Assembly: GCF_000378625.1 (NCBI RefSeq)
Contig: NZ_KB905160.1
Location: 347,519-411,518 of the forward strand
From: Colwellia piezophila ATCC BAA-637
GTDB taxonomy: Bacteria; Pseudomonadota; Gammaproteobacteria; Enterobacterales; Alteromonadaceae
Direction: 5' to 3'
Length of the DNA: 64,000 nucleotides
Positions 18,575-27,610 of this stretch are shown here, piece after piece (within the stretch, counting starts at the first letter, position 1; each line of letters opens with the position of its first letter). Under the pieces are notes generated by a model. That model had not been told where the DNA came from and ran no database searches. It was given only the letters and a program-made list of their open reading frames with translations. Position numbers and translations under genes: made by a program.

Positions 18575-18853
18575 ATGGCTAGTGCATGTGCAGTACATAT
18601 TTTAGTTAAAACTCAACAACAAGCAATGGAAATAAAGGCACTACTTGACAAGGGAGGGGACTTTGCTGCCCTTGCTAAAAAATACTCACTTTGCCCATCA
18701 AAGAAAAAAGGTGGTAACTTAGGGGAGTTTCGCCGCGGCCAGATGGTCAAAGCTTTTGATGATGTCGTCTTTAAAAGACCCATTTTAAAAGTACATGGAC
18801 CAATAAAAACAAAATTTGGTTATCATTTAATTAAAACACTGTACCGAAGTTAA
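18575..18853 (+). CDS. ppiC: Parvulin-type peptidyl-prolyl isomerase PpiC
   Basis: A 92-residue, single-domain cytoplasmic parvulin. The typical motifs are AVHILVKTQQQAMEI, FAALAKKYSLCPSKKKGGNLGEFRRGQMVKAFD and HGPIKTKFGYHLIKTL. No signal peptide or extra domain is present, as in E. coli PpiC. A good AAGGTGG ribosome-binding site precedes the ATG. Confidence 0.94.
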   Translation: MASACAVHILVKTQQQAMEIKALLDKGGDFAALAKKYSLCPSKKKGGNLGEFRRGQMVKAFDDVVFKRPILKVHGPIKTKFGYHLIKTLYRS

Positions 18854-18873
18854 TAATACAAGGAGGCATTAGC

Positions 18874-19041
18874 TTACTTTCGTTGCTGATCTTCTTTATC
18901 TTGTGCTTCATTTCGCTTCTTAATCTTTGTTAGTTGCTCGGCTGTTAAATTGAAGTTACCCGATGATTTTTTTAATACTAAAATACCACCGACGATAATT
19001 CCCAAGGCTAGCGCGATAATTATTATTGCTGTTATAGACAT
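18874..19041 (-). CDS. Small DUF2897-like membrane protein (55 aa)
   Basis: A 55-residue protein starting MSITAIIIIALALGIIVGG, with one transmembrane segment (residues about 3-23), followed by LVLKKSSGNFNLTAEQLTKI and a charged tail. The layout, a single helix, a KKS turn, then a short acidic/basic helix, matches the DUF2897 family of gammaproteobacteria, which has no known function. It is convergent with ppiC, and 217 bases without an evident gene separate it from the PilZ-like gene. Confidence 0.7.
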   Translation of the reverse strand: MSITAIIIIALALGIIVGGILVLKKSSGNFNLTAEQLTKIKKRNEAQDKEDQQRK

Positions 19042-19258
19042 ATATTCTACCCCCGTAATTGATTACTTTAATGGAAAATTGTAGCAAATATAATGCTATA
19101 CAGGTAATTTATCCTATTATATAAAATGTTTACTATGTAAGTTCATTCAAAAATAATAGAGTGAAACCCCTGCTCAACATCAAAATATTGAAGCCCTTAA
19201 TTAAGCGTCAACACAGACCAATAATTTAGCCAATACTTTTACCAGTCAAACTTAGTCG

Positions 19259-19858
19259 CTACTCACTGCCTTGATTACGTAATTTAGCCAACTTTTGTAA
19301 TTGCTTAGACTGCTCATGTAAGCTAGTGCGAACTAATATTTCTCGGTCTTCCTCACGAATAAAGTGGAAAGTTATTTTATGGGAAAACTGTTTATCAGTT
19401 AATTCAACGTCGATGACTTCACCATAACAATAGACGGCACAATTATTTTCCAATAAAAACACTTTTAACTCCAGTAACTGGCCAACATTAAAAGCGTTAG
19501 GGGCTGTTATTTTTATACCGCCACCACCAAACTTAGTGCCAGTATACCTATGTTGAACATCATCTTGCTGACTTAAGATGTAGCCAATGAGTAAATCAAT
19601 TTTTTGTGATTGTTGATTAAGGAAGCCTACGAGTTGCGAAGCACTATTGCCTAAATTCTGTAAAGATCTTAGCGCTGATTGATCTATGGTATTCATCTCG
19701 GTCGCTAATTTAAATGTCATAGGAATATTAGCGGTAAATTGCTCAAAACTGCAGGCATCTTTTTCAGTAATGTTGATGATGTTAACGGAGAACTCATGGT
19801 CAATGGCAAAAAACTCGTGATACTGTGTTAGTTTTTGTTCAAGGGTTAGAGTATTCAT
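19259..19858 (-). CDS. PilZ-like domain protein
   Basis: A protein of about 199 residues with a helical N-terminal half and a C-terminal beta-rich part (GTKFGGGGIKITAPNAFNVGQLLELKVFLLE, YCYGEVIDVE) that resembles a degenerate PilZ fold. The classical c-di-GMP motifs RxxxR and DxSxxG are not clearly present, so nucleotide binding is uncertain. The ATG at 19858 is preferred. Longer in-frame starts run into the TATACCC repeat element beginning at 19891, which would have donated up to 28 extra residues. Confidence 0.55.
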   Translation of the reverse strand: MNTLTLEQKLTQYHEFFAIDHEFSVNIINITEKDACSFEQFTANIPMTFKLATEMNTIDQSALRSLQNLGNSASQLVGFLNQQSQKIDLLIGYILSQQDDVQHRYTGTKFGGGGIKITAPNAFNVGQLLELKVFLLENNCAVYCYGEVIDVELTDKQFSHKITFHFIREEDREILVRTSLHEQSKQLQKLAKLRNQGSE

Positions 19859-19890
19859 GATAAGTAGTTCCATTTGAAAAGCAGTGGTTT

Positions 19891-20153
19891 TATACCCGTT
19901 ATCAATCAAGATGCAGGTTTCAGAGTGCTTGAGCAGTTTCAATTCAAGGCGCTGTGATGAAATAATGGTTATTCCCTTTAAGTCACAGCAACGATGAAGT
20001 GATATTGCTCAAGCACTTCTACGATGGGTTTAAAATGACTTTAGACTGCGTTAAATAATCAAACCATAGAGTGACTATGATGAAATTATTTACCTTGCCT
20101 AAAGTTATTTTAATTCCCACTGAAATCCTGCACTTTGAATGGTAATGGGTATA
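19891..20153. repeat. MITE-like element, TATACCC family (copy 1)
   Basis: A 263-bp non-coding element is bounded by inverted repeats: TATACCCGTTATCAATCAAG on the left and the complement of TATACCCATTACCATTCAAA on the right. Its internal sequence matches, in the opposite orientation, the element at 32308-32780 over nearly its whole length. The remaining 158 bases before lolC look like a normal promoter region. Confidence 0.8.
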
Positions 20154-20311
20154 TATTTATAAAAGTTTATGAAAAATAAAGCAGTAGCAGAACTTATAGC
20201 AGAAATTAACCACTATAAATATCCCCATGGCTATTTATCTCAGACAATTTTAGCGACTGTGTTATGCTACAATTACCTTAAATAAGCAGCAATTAAAATA
20301 ATAATATCTCA

Positions 20312-21592
20312 ATGTTTCAACCTATTAGTATCTTCATCGGACTACGCTATAGTCGCAGTAAAAGCCACACCGGCTTTGTTTCTTTTATTACTTTTTTTTC
20401 TACTGTCGGTATTCTACTAGGAGTCGCGGCTCTTATTACCGTTGTTTCTGTGATGAATGGTTTTGAAGGTGAACTTAAAAAACGTATATTAGGCATAATT
20501 CCCCATGTCATTGTCAGTGATTTTTCTGATAACAAAACACTATCACAGCAAAGTCCACACTGGGCTGCCTTAAGAAATGAGCTACTGGCCCAGCCCCATG
20601 TTTTACACGTTAGCCCTTTTCTTGAGAGTGAAGCTTTGATCCAGTCAGCAAAAGCATTACAAGGTGTTTTGATACAGGGTATTGTACCAAGTTTTGAGAA
20701 AGAAAATATTGTTAATACTCATATGGTTGCTGGCAGTATGGCAAGCTTAAGTAAACAAAGTTACTCATTGGTCATTGGGCAATCATTAGCTAATAAGCTT
20801 CAGGTAAGTCTTGGCGATGAAGTACGCTTAGTGCTACCTAATAAAAGCGTATTTACTCCGATGGGTCGTATGCCGGTGCAGCGAGTTTTTAGTATTGTTG
20901 GGATTTTCCATATTGGCTCACAAGTGGATGATGCAATGGTTTATGTTGATAGCCGTTATGGCGCTAAACTGCTGAGGCGAACGGGTGATGGTATAGACAA
21001 ATTACGTCTGTATTTAGATGATGCTTTTAATGCCAAGAAAGTAGTGGCAGCGCTAGAACGTCAACAAGACTCTGAACGTTTCACCAAGCAAGGAAGTAAA
21101 ACGCTTTCGGCTGTTAATTTCAGTACTTGGGATGAGAGCCAAGGAGCGCTTTTCGCTGCAGTTAAAATGGAAAAGAATATGATGTGGCTAATGCTGAGTT
21201 TAATTGTCGCCGTTGCCGCTTTTAATATTGTGTCGGCGCTGGTCATGGTTGTTGTCGAAAAACAGGCAGAGATTGGTATATTACAAACGCTTGGCTTAGC
21301 ACGGGTAGATATAATCAAAATTTTCATTACCCAGGGAATGGTGAATGGCTTATGGGGCGTTAGTTTAGGCGGAGTTCTTGGTATAGTGCTGGCATTAAAC
21401 TTAAACGATATTATGTTAGTGATAGGGGTCAACCTCTTTGGTTTTGGCATGCAAGATTTACCAGTAAGCCTTCAATGGTTTGATGTGCTAAGCATTATAC
21501 TTTCAGCATTGGTGATGAGCTTCCTTGCCACGCTTTACCCAGCATATCAAGCTTCTACAACTCTACCTGCCCAGGTATTACGCAATGAATAA
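20312..21592 (+). CDS. lolC: Lipoprotein-releasing ABC transporter permease LolC
   Basis: A 426-residue inner-membrane subunit of LolCDE, which extracts outer-membrane lipoproteins and hands them to LolA. An N-terminal helix (FVSFITFFSTVGILLGVAALITVVSVMNGFE) is followed by a large periplasmic domain, then three C-terminal helices in the FtsX/MacB arrangement (AFNIVSALVMVVVEKQAEIGILQTLG). The C-terminal ALVMSFLATLYPAYQASTTLPAQVLR is characteristic. It resembles LolE at 22519 throughout. A repeat element starts on the last base of its stop codon and separates it from lolD. Confidence 0.93.
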   Translation: MFQPISIFIGLRYSRSKSHTGFVSFITFFSTVGILLGVAALITVVSVMNGFEGELKKRILGIIPHVIVSDFSDNKTLSQQSPHWAALRNELLAQPHVLHVSPFLESEALIQSAKALQGVLIQGIVPSFEKENIVNTHMVAGSMASLSKQSYSLVIGQSLANKLQVSLGDEVRLVLPNKSVFTPMGRMPVQRVFSIVGIFHIGSQVDDAMVYVDSRYGAKLLRRTGDGIDKLRLYLDDAFNAKKVVAALERQQDSERFTKQGSKTLSAVNFSTWDESQGALFAAVKMEKNMMWLMLSLIVAVAAFNIVSALVMVVVEKQAEIGILQTLGLARVDIIKIFITQGMVNGLWGVSLGGVLGIVLALNLNDIMLVIGVNLFGFGMQDLPVSLQWFDVLSIILSALVMSFLATLYPAYQASTTLPAQVLRNE

Positions 21593-21750
21593 TACCAGTT
21601 TCATTAAGTTTGTAATCTTGTTGTGCACAGGAAAAATAAATCAAAGCAAGGCGCTCGATTGAGTAATAGCTGGCTATTGGGATTGAGAGCAACGCCGCCT
21701 TGGCGTATTTTACCCCGCACAAGTGGGTAATAATTTAATGAAATTGGTAT
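21592..21750. repeat. MITE-like element, ATACCA family, inside the lolCDE operon
   Basis: A 159-bp element has the ends ATACCAGTTTCATTAAGTTT and, on the right, the complement of ATACCAATTTCATTAAATTA. It is the same length and mostly the same sequence as the copy at 36336-36494. It carries an internal palindrome (AATAGCTGGCTATT). It begins on the final A of the lolC stop and ends 14 bases before lolD, so the lol transcript must read through it. Confidence 0.85.
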
Positions 21751-21764
21751 AAGGTTATAAAATA

Positions 21765-22526
21765 ATGAGTAAAGTATTACAGTGTTGTCAGTTATCAAAA
21801 TCTTATAAGCAAGGTGACATTGAGACTACCGTATTAACTAATTTAGAGTTAAGTGTTGAGAAAGGTGAACTACTGGCAGTCGTTGGCAGTTCAGGTTGTG
21901 GTAAAAGTACTTTTTTACATCTTGCCGGCGCTTTAGATACGCCAAGTTCAGGGCAAGTACTTATCAATGGTATTGATATTCATCAATTATCGGATAAAGA
22001 AAGAGCCAAATTTAGAAATCAACATATTGGTTTTATTTATCAATTTCACCATTTGATGATGGAGTTCAGTGCGCTAGAAAATGTTGCTATGCCATTAATG
22101 ATCCGAGGTGAAAAACCCAAACAAGCACTGTTAGCCGCTAAGAACATGCTTGAACAGGTTAGCTTAAGCCACAGAATTGATTACCGACCTTCACAATTAT
22201 CTGGCGGCGAACGTCAACGTGTAGCGATTGCTCGCGCATTGGTTACTAAACCATCGTTAGTGTTAGCTGATGAACCAACGGGGAATTTAGATAGCGATAC
22301 CGCAGAACAAATTTATCAACTGATTCGTAGCTTGAATAAATCCGCTCAGACCAGTTTTGTTATCGTAACTCATGACTTAGTACTAGCGAGCCGTATGGAC
22401 AGGCAAGTAAAGTTAGTCCAAGGGAAATTATTAGCTATGGCAGAGCCAAACGAGGTAACGAGCAGTCTCAAAAAATCGAGTAGCCATGAAGATAACGATA
22501 CACAGGTAAAAGAACGCCATGTTTAA
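21765..22526 (+). CDS. lolD: Lipoprotein-releasing ABC transporter ATPase LolD
   Basis: A 253-residue cytoplasmic ATPase of the LolCDE complex. Walker A is VVGSSGCGKSTFLHLAGALD (about residue 40), the signature is QLSGGERQRVAIARAL, and Walker B is LVLADEPTGNLDSDTA. The C-terminus beyond residue 230 is Ser- and Lys-rich and longer than in E. coli LolD. It overlaps lolE by 8 bases, so those two are tightly coupled, whereas it is separated from lolC by the inserted repeat. Confidence 0.95.
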   Translation: MSKVLQCCQLSKSYKQGDIETTVLTNLELSVEKGELLAVVGSSGCGKSTFLHLAGALDTPSSGQVLINGIDIHQLSDKERAKFRNQHIGFIYQFHHLMMEFSALENVAMPLMIRGEKPKQALLAAKNMLEQVSLSHRIDYRPSQLSGGERQRVAIARALVTKPSLVLADEPTGNLDSDTAEQIYQLIRSLNKSAQTSFVIVTHDLVLASRMDRQVKLVQGKLLAMAEPNEVTSSLKKSSSHEDNDTQVKERHV

Positions 22527-23787
22527 ACCATTAAGTCTATTTTTGGGATGGCGTTATGTTCGCAGCCGACACGGTAACGGGTTTTCTGCTTTTATCTCTG
22601 CTTCATCTATTATTGGCATTGCGTTAGGGGTAACGGTACTTATCGTGGTACTTAGTGCTATGAATGGCTTTGAGAGAGAGTTATCGCAAAAGCTGCTTTC
22701 GATAGTACCACACGTTGAATTAGTGAGCGTTAATGAGCCGATAAGAGATTGGCAGAAAAGCATTGAAAAAGTAGTGAGAAATTCTGAAGTCGAGGCCGCT
22801 GCCCCCGTTATTAATATGACGGGTATGTTACAAAATGGTCTGAAACTAAAAGCCGTAGAAGTAAGAGGTGTTGATGCGGTACTTGAAATGCAAGTATCGA
22901 GTATTGACCAATATATCATCGCAGGTAAGTGGCAGAGCTTAACAACGACAGAGCAAAATAAAAATACCATTATTATTGGTAGTGGTGTGGCAAAAAAACT
23001 GTCGGTAGAGTTTGGTGACAAAATACAATTATTGTTACCGCCACCAGAAGGGGCAGGGGATGTTAAACAATTGTTCTCTTCACCGATTAGCCAGCAAGTA
23101 GAAGTGGTTGGTATATTTAAGTTTGGCGGTACCATAGATGATACCTTAGCTTATATTCCCCTTGCGCAGGCAAGCGATGTCATGGGATATAAGCCCAATG
23201 AAACACAGAGCATACGTTTAAAAGTTACCGATGTTTTTAGGGCGCCAAAAATAGCTCGTAAAGTTGCCTATGATTTTGATCACTATGTCTATATTCATAA
23301 TTGGACTCGCACTCAGGGGCATCTATTTAATGATATTCAATTAGTTCGAATGGTGATGTTTATTGTTTTAGTCTTAGTCATTGGCGTCGCAAGCTTTAAT
23401 ATTGTTTCAACGTTAATTATGGCGGTTAATGAGAAACAAGGTGATATCGCTATATTGAAAACCATGGGTGCTAGTTCAGCAACGATTATGCTGGCTTTTA
23501 TTACTCAAGGTTTGGTTAATGGTGTGCTTGGTAGCCTATTAGGGGCCGTTTGTGGTGTCTATTTAGCATTAAACTTAACGGCAATTATTAGTGCCTTAGA
23601 ACAATTGATAGGGACAACCTTTCTATCGGGTGATGTATATTTTATTAATTATTTGCCGAGTGTCTTACATGCTAGCGATGTTTATGCCACGGTTATCACC
23701 GCACTTATTATGAGTTTGTTGGCAACGTTATACCCCGCTTGGCGAGCGACCAAAGTCGAGCCTGCTCAAGTGTTAGGTCAACAGTAG
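22519..23787 (+). CDS. lolE: Lipoprotein-releasing ABC transporter permease LolE
   Basis: The second permease of LolCDE, 422 residues, with the same topology as LolC: one N-terminal helix (FSAFISASSIIGIALGVTVLIVVLSAMNGFE), a periplasmic domain, and three C-terminal helices (FNIVSTLIMAVNEKQGDIAILKTMGAS). It ends SLLATLYPAWRATKVEPAQVLG, as in the family. The start overlaps the end of lolD by 8 bases. Confidence 0.94.
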   Translation: MFKPLSLFLGWRYVRSRHGNGFSAFISASSIIGIALGVTVLIVVLSAMNGFERELSQKLLSIVPHVELVSVNEPIRDWQKSIEKVVRNSEVEAAAPVINMTGMLQNGLKLKAVEVRGVDAVLEMQVSSIDQYIIAGKWQSLTTTEQNKNTIIIGSGVAKKLSVEFGDKIQLLLPPPEGAGDVKQLFSSPISQQVEVVGIFKFGGTIDDTLAYIPLAQASDVMGYKPNETQSIRLKVTDVFRAPKIARKVAYDFDHYVYIHNWTRTQGHLFNDIQLVRMVMFIVLVLVIGVASFNIVSTLIMAVNEKQGDIAILKTMGASSATIMLAFITQGLVNGVLGSLLGAVCGVYLALNLTAIISALEQLIGTTFLSGDVYFINYLPSVLHASDVYATVITALIMSLLATLYPAWRATKVEPAQVLGQQ

Positions 23788-23831
23788 CCCCTTCCACACT
23801 CAGCCCATTGTGTTCGGGCTAAAAAAAAAGA

Positions 23832-23860
23832 CAAAAAAAAGCCCGCAACTTAGTGCGGGC
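23832..23860 (-). terminator. Terminator-like hairpin oriented on the minus strand
   Basis: GCCCGCA and TGCGGGC arms around a 6-base loop are followed on the minus strand by eight T, one C, then nine more T. On the plus strand no T run follows, so it is a poor terminator for lolE. Nothing annotated on the minus strand ends here. Confidence 0.65.
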
Positions 23861-24368
23861 CAACTCAAATATCAAGTTGATATAAGGAAGTTAAATTCCA
23901 AAAACATGTCAGAGAGAAAAGATAGTCACTATCATTTCAAGTAATCCGGTTAATAATAACTCTTTGGGAGAAGAGATATTATTGCGCTAACTCAGAAAAC
24001 AAAGCCATTATAAGAAGCGTCAACTCATCCGACAAGCTAAAAAAATTCAAATTTCACATTAGAAAAACTAATACATAAGTTTGCTTTGTTAGTTTAGTGT
24101 GATTTAGTGACTAATTATTCATATTTATTGCTGCACCCGTAGTGTATGGGTATAAAGCTGAATGGTTATGCGTTTTCACTATTTTATGGATGACCTTCCT
24201 CTCTCGATTGAGTGGTTATTCATTATATTATTTATGGGTGTTTTATAAGTTAATTATGAATTTTTGTGAAGTATTTGGTGTTGTTACACCGTGACGGTAG
24301 TTAAGGGGCGTTATTTGAAGGCTCACATGACGGCTAACATTGCTTATAAAAAACGAGCAAGCATACTG
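23861..24368. other. Gene-poor stretch between lolE and sodB
   Basis: No protein gene is evident. A perfect 15-base palindrome (ATATCAAGTTGATAT at 23869-23883) lies just behind the minus-strand terminator. A TATACCC-family end without a partner appears near 24140. The segment could include a small RNA transcribed leftward into the hairpin at 23832-23860, but no promoter can be assigned. Confidence 0.35.
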
Positions 24369-24630
24369 ATACCAATCCATCTAAAGAAGTGACCACTTAG
24401 AACGACATGGGCGAAATGAGAAAAAGCAAAATATGTTTAGGTATTATTCTACATCAAACAAATTTTGTGCCTTTATCATGATGCCCATGCGTTCCCGAAG
24501 GGCGAGTTTTAAAGGCTTATATGCTGCGTTATTAATTTTAACAATAGAATAACTATTCTTTGCAATCAATGCCTTGCCTCTAAACCTTTAAATTCTCGCT
24601 AAGCGATCACTTTCTTAGATGGAATGGTAT
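24369..24630. repeat. MITE-like element, ATACCA family, 262-bp form
   Basis: The ends ATACCAATCCATCTAAAGAA and, from the right, ATACCATTCCATCTAAGAAA are inverted repeats about 24 bp long with only a few mismatches. The internal segment resembling GCGAGAATTTAAAGG and GGCAAGGCATTGATTG is shared with the element at 51156-51579. No coding capacity is seen. Confidence 0.8.
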
Positions 24631-24653
24631 AACTAAGCGCTTTAATTTATTGA

Positions 24654-24695
24654 TAAAAAAAACCTAACAACGCCTAGGGCATGTTAGGTTTTTTG
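24654..24695. terminator. Terminator downstream of sodB
   Basis: AACCTAACA and TGTTAGGTT form a 9-bp stem with T runs on both strands. It lies 20 bases beyond the sodB stop on the minus strand. Confidence 0.85.
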
Positions 24696-24716
24696 TCTTT
24701 CATCTAGGTTTTACGC

Positions 24717-25298
24717 TTAGCTAAAGTTAGCTTGAGCGAAATCCCAGTTAGCTAATGCCCAAAAACCCTTAAGGTATTCAGGTCTTACGTTGCGGTAATC
24801 AATGTAGTAAGCATGTTCCCATAAATCTACAGTGATCAATGGAGTCACACCATCATCAGTCAATGGTGTTGCTGCATTTGAAGTGTTTACAATCGCTAAA
24901 CTGCCGTCAGCATTCTTCACTAACCAAGTCCAGCTTGAACCAAAGTTATTGATAGCGCTATCAGTGAATTTTGCTTTAAATTCAGCAAAAGAACCGAAGT
25001 TACTAATGATTGCAGCTAATAAATCACCTGTTGGCTCACCGCCACCATTTGGGCTTAAGCTGTTCCAATAAAAAGTATGGTTCCATATTTGTGCTGAATT
25101 GTTGAAAATACCAGCTGAAGAGCTTTTAACAATTTCTTCTAAGCTTTTATTTTCAAACTCAGTGCCGCCAATTAAACCATTAAGCTTAACAACATAAGTA
25201 TTGTGATGCTTACCATAATGAAATGATAAAGTTTCTGCTGAAATATGTGGCTCTAATGCATTTTGCTCATAAGGTAATGCAGGTAGTTCGATGGCCAT
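24717..25298 (-). CDS. sodB: Superoxide dismutase [Fe]
   Basis: A 193-residue cytoplasmic Fe-SOD that dismutes superoxide. Metal ligands are in AETLSFHYGKHHNTYV (His27), NHTFYWNSLSP (His74), TVDLWEHAYYIDY (Asp and His near 157-161). The sequence FNNSAQIWNHTFYW and the Gln-Gly-type centre point to the iron rather than the manganese form. Length matches E. coli SodB (193). It is divergent from grxD across a 297-base gap holding an IscR-like palindrome. Confidence 0.95.
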   Translation of the reverse strand: MAIELPALPYEQNALEPHISAETLSFHYGKHHNTYVVKLNGLIGGTEFENKSLEEIVKSSSAGIFNNSAQIWNHTFYWNSLSPNGGGEPTGDLLAAIISNFGSFAEFKAKFTDSAINNFGSSWTWLVKNADGSLAIVNTSNAATPLTDDGVTPLITVDLWEHAYYIDYRNVRPEYLKGFWALANWDFAQANFS

Positions 25299-25354
25299 TT
25301 TACTCTCCTAGTTATAATTCTAATTTTCCACCAAAAATAGGTGTGTTTTCATAT

Positions 25355-25379
25355 AAACTTGAGTAAAATACTCAAGTAT
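25355..25379. promoter_or_regulatory. IscR type 1-like palindrome between sodB and grxD
   Basis: AAACTTGAGTA-AAA-TACTCAAGTAT has perfect 9-bp arms. Compared with the IscR type 1 consensus ATASYYGACTRWWWYAGTCRRSTAT it agrees at about 22 of 25 positions, with a symmetric C/G change in each half. It sits 57 bases upstream of sodB and 217 upstream of grxD. Control of either gene by IscR is an inference. Confidence 0.45.
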
Positions 25380-25595
25380 TATTTATTCAGGTCATAGACA
25401 TATATAGGGATTGTTCGAGTAATTTTCAAGCCTATATATCTTAAAATCAACAGCTAAGCCAATTTTGAGGCTAGTATTTATTCTATTCACTTGTATTGAA
25501 AGCGTTAAAAATAGTTGAAAACTTATTTTTTAACACCATATGTAAGGTAACTCAATGCAACTGAATAGAATAAGCATTAATTAATAGAGGGTATT

Positions 25596-25961
25596 ATGGA
25601 TACAATTGAGCGCATTAAAGAACAAATTAGCGAAAATACAATTTTGCTATATATGAAAGGGTCTCCTAAATTACCAAACTGTGGCTTTTCATCACAAGCA
25701 TCACAAGCATTAATCTCTTGTGATGAAAAATTTGCTTATGTTGATATTTTACAGAATCCAGATATTCGTGCAGAATTACCTAAGTATGCTGATTGGCCAA
25801 CCTTCCCACAATTATGGGTTGAAGGCGAGTTAGTGGGTGGTTGTGATATTATTATGGAAATGTTTCAACAAGGTGAATTACAAACCTTAGTGAAAGCAGC
25901 CGCGGCAAGAAATGCCTCAGCAGAAGACAGTTCAGCAGGCAATAGTCCAGCAGAAGCATAA
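25596..25961 (+). CDS. grxD: Monothiol glutaredoxin 4
   Basis: A 121-residue CGFS glutaredoxin that binds and transfers [2Fe-2S] clusters with BolA partners. The active site is in MKGSPKLPNCGFSSQASQAL (Cys about residue 30), followed by WPTFPQLWVEGELVGGCDI, which contributes to glutathione binding. The C-terminus carries a short Ala/Ser-rich tail absent from E. coli GrxD. The gene precedes a peroxiredoxin and rnt, a grouping partly shared with enterics (grxD next to rnt-sodB). Confidence 0.95.
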   Translation: MDTIERIKEQISENTILLYMKGSPKLPNCGFSSQASQALISCDEKFAYVDILQNPDIRAELPKYADWPTFPQLWVEGELVGGCDIIMEMFQQGELQTLVKAAAARNASAEDSSAGNSPAEA

Positions 25962-26048
25962 TCTTAACTGATTGATATTTAACTATCTGCGACAATGTTT
26001 GTCGGCAGGTAATTAAACTTTTTAACACAAATAAAAACGGAGCATAAA

Positions 26049-26654
26049 ATGAGCGTATTAGTTGGTCGTCAAGCACCAGACTTCACTGCAGCGGCAGTCC
26101 TAGGTAATGGCGAGATTGTAGATAGCTTTACATTAAGCGAAGTAATTAAAGGTAAAAAAGCAGTAGTGTTTTTCTATCCATTAGATTTTACTTTTGTTTG
26201 TCCATCTGAGCTTTTAGCTTTTGATCACCGCATGGAAGAGTTTAAAAAGCGTGGCGTAGAAGTGATTGGTGTTTCAATTGATTCACAATTCTCTCATAAC
26301 GCATGGCGTAACACACCAGTAAATGAAGGTGGTATTGGTCCAGTACAATACACTTTAGTTGCTGATACTAAACATGAAATCTGTAAAGCGTACGATGTTG
26401 AACATCCTGAAGCCGGTGTTGCATTTCGTGGTTCTTTCTTAATTGATGAAGAAGGCAATGTACGTCATCAAGTAATCAACGACTTACCACTAGGCCGTGA
26501 TGTAGATGAAATGTTACGTATGGTTGACGCTCTACAATTCCACCAAGACCATGGCGAAGTTTGTCCTGCAGGTTGGAAGAAAGGCGATAAAGGTATGACA
26601 GCGTCTACTGAAGGCGTAGCTGCTTACCTTACTGATAATGCTGATAAATTATAA
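26049..26654 (+). CDS. Typical 2-Cys peroxiredoxin (AhpC/Prx1 type)
   Basis: A 201-residue thiol peroxidase that reduces H2O2 and organic peroxides. The peroxidatic Cys is in PLDFTFVCPSELLAF (about residue 50), the resolving Cys in GEVCPAGWKKG (about 172). A GGIG loop near residue 96 is present, while the C-terminal YF motif of overoxidation-sensitive enzymes is not seen. It starts 87 bases after grxD and ends at a strong terminator. Confidence 0.92.
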   Translation: MSVLVGRQAPDFTAAAVLGNGEIVDSFTLSEVIKGKKAVVFFYPLDFTFVCPSELLAFDHRMEEFKKRGVEVIGVSIDSQFSHNAWRNTPVNEGGIGPVQYTLVADTKHEICKAYDVEHPEAGVAFRGSFLIDEEGNVRHQVINDLPLGRDVDEMLRMVDALQFHQDHGEVCPAGWKKGDKGMTASTEGVAAYLTDNADKL

Positions 26655-26708
26655 TTTTTGCTAATATTTGGATTAGTTATTTAAACTAATTCTCTTTATT
26701 GCAAAAAC

Positions 26709-26738
26709 AAAAAAAACCGCGTAAGCGGTTTTTTTTTG
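26709..26738. terminator. Bidirectional terminator between peroxiredoxin gene and rnt
   Basis: AACCGC and GCGGTT arms around GTAA, flanked by A and T runs, lie between convergent genes and should serve both. Confidence 0.88.
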
Positions 26739-26761
26739 CCTAAATTTTGTCAAGGTAGTTT

Positions 26762-27472
26762 CTACTGTACGTTAGTTTCAGTGTCAGCAGCAGTATCGGC
26801 TAGCGGCCAACCACCTAAAGCGCGCCATTTATTGACAATATGGCAAAAAAGCTCAGCAGTCTTTTCGGTATCGTATAGTGCGCTATGTGCTTCATCATTA
26901 TTAAAATCAATATTGGCTGCTATGCATGCTTTGGCTAATACGGTTTGCCCTAAAGCAAGACCGGCAAGCGTTGTGGTATCAAAACTGACAAAACTATGGA
27001 AAGGACTGCGTTTTATTTTGCAGCGCTCGGTCGCAGCATTTAAAAAGCCTAAATCGAAGGCGGCGTTGTGAGCAACAATGATTGCGCGCTGACAACCCGC
27101 AGCTTTCATTTTTTTACGTACCATTTTAAAGAGTGTTTTAAGTGCCTCGCCTTCATCAACTGCGCCACGGAGTGGGTTAGTTGGGTCTATACCGGTAAAT
27201 TCTAGCGCTTTGGGCTCAAGGTTAGCGCCTTCAAAAGGCTCTATGTTGAACTGTATTGTTTCATCAATAGAGAAATCACCACTGCTTTCATCTAGATGCA
27301 GCACTGATGCGGCAAGTTCAAGCAATGCATCTGTTTGGGCATTAAATCCGGCAGTTTCAACATCAATAACAACAGGGAAGTAGCCTCTGAATCGTTGAGC
27401 AAAGGCACTCTTGCTCTGTTCTTTATTGGCGGTGTTTTTTTTCTGGGTTTCTATAGATCTTGGTTCAGACAT
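26762..27472 (-). CDS. rnt: Ribonuclease T
   Basis: A 3'-5' exonuclease of the DEDDh family that finishes tRNA and stable RNA 3' ends. Motifs are [23 protein letters not shown] (Asp/Glu of Exo I), [17 protein letters not shown] (Exo II) and [16 protein letters not shown] (Exo III with His and Asp). The 236-residue length slightly exceeds the family norm through a charged N-terminal segment. Divergent motY lies 230 bases away, as in Vibrio. Confidence 0.95.
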   Translation of the reverse strand: MSEPRSIETQKKNTANKEQSKSAFAQRFRGYFPVVIDVETAGFNAQTDALLELAASVLHLDESSGDFSIDETIQFNIEPFEGANLEPKALEFTGIDPTNPLRGAVDEGEALKTLFKMVRKKMKAAGCQRAIIVAHNAAFDLGFLNAATERCKIKRSPFHSFVSFDTTTLAGLALGQTVLAKACIAANIDFNNDEAHSALYDTEKTAELFCHIVNKWRALGGWPLADTAADTETNVQ

Positions 27473-27610
27473 TGGTCACTATGTAATAAAGATAGATAAT
27501 TTATGGGAGGGATTATCGCAGAAAGTTAATTTAAAAACGACAACGAAAGTCGTTTCTTCATCAATCAGGCACTTTTATCTCATTAAAATCGACATTTCCT
27601 GACAAAATGC

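Noticed and set aside
19859..19942. Longer start for the PilZ-like protein
   Set aside because: The extra residues come from the adjoining TATACCC repeat element and are unlikely to be native.
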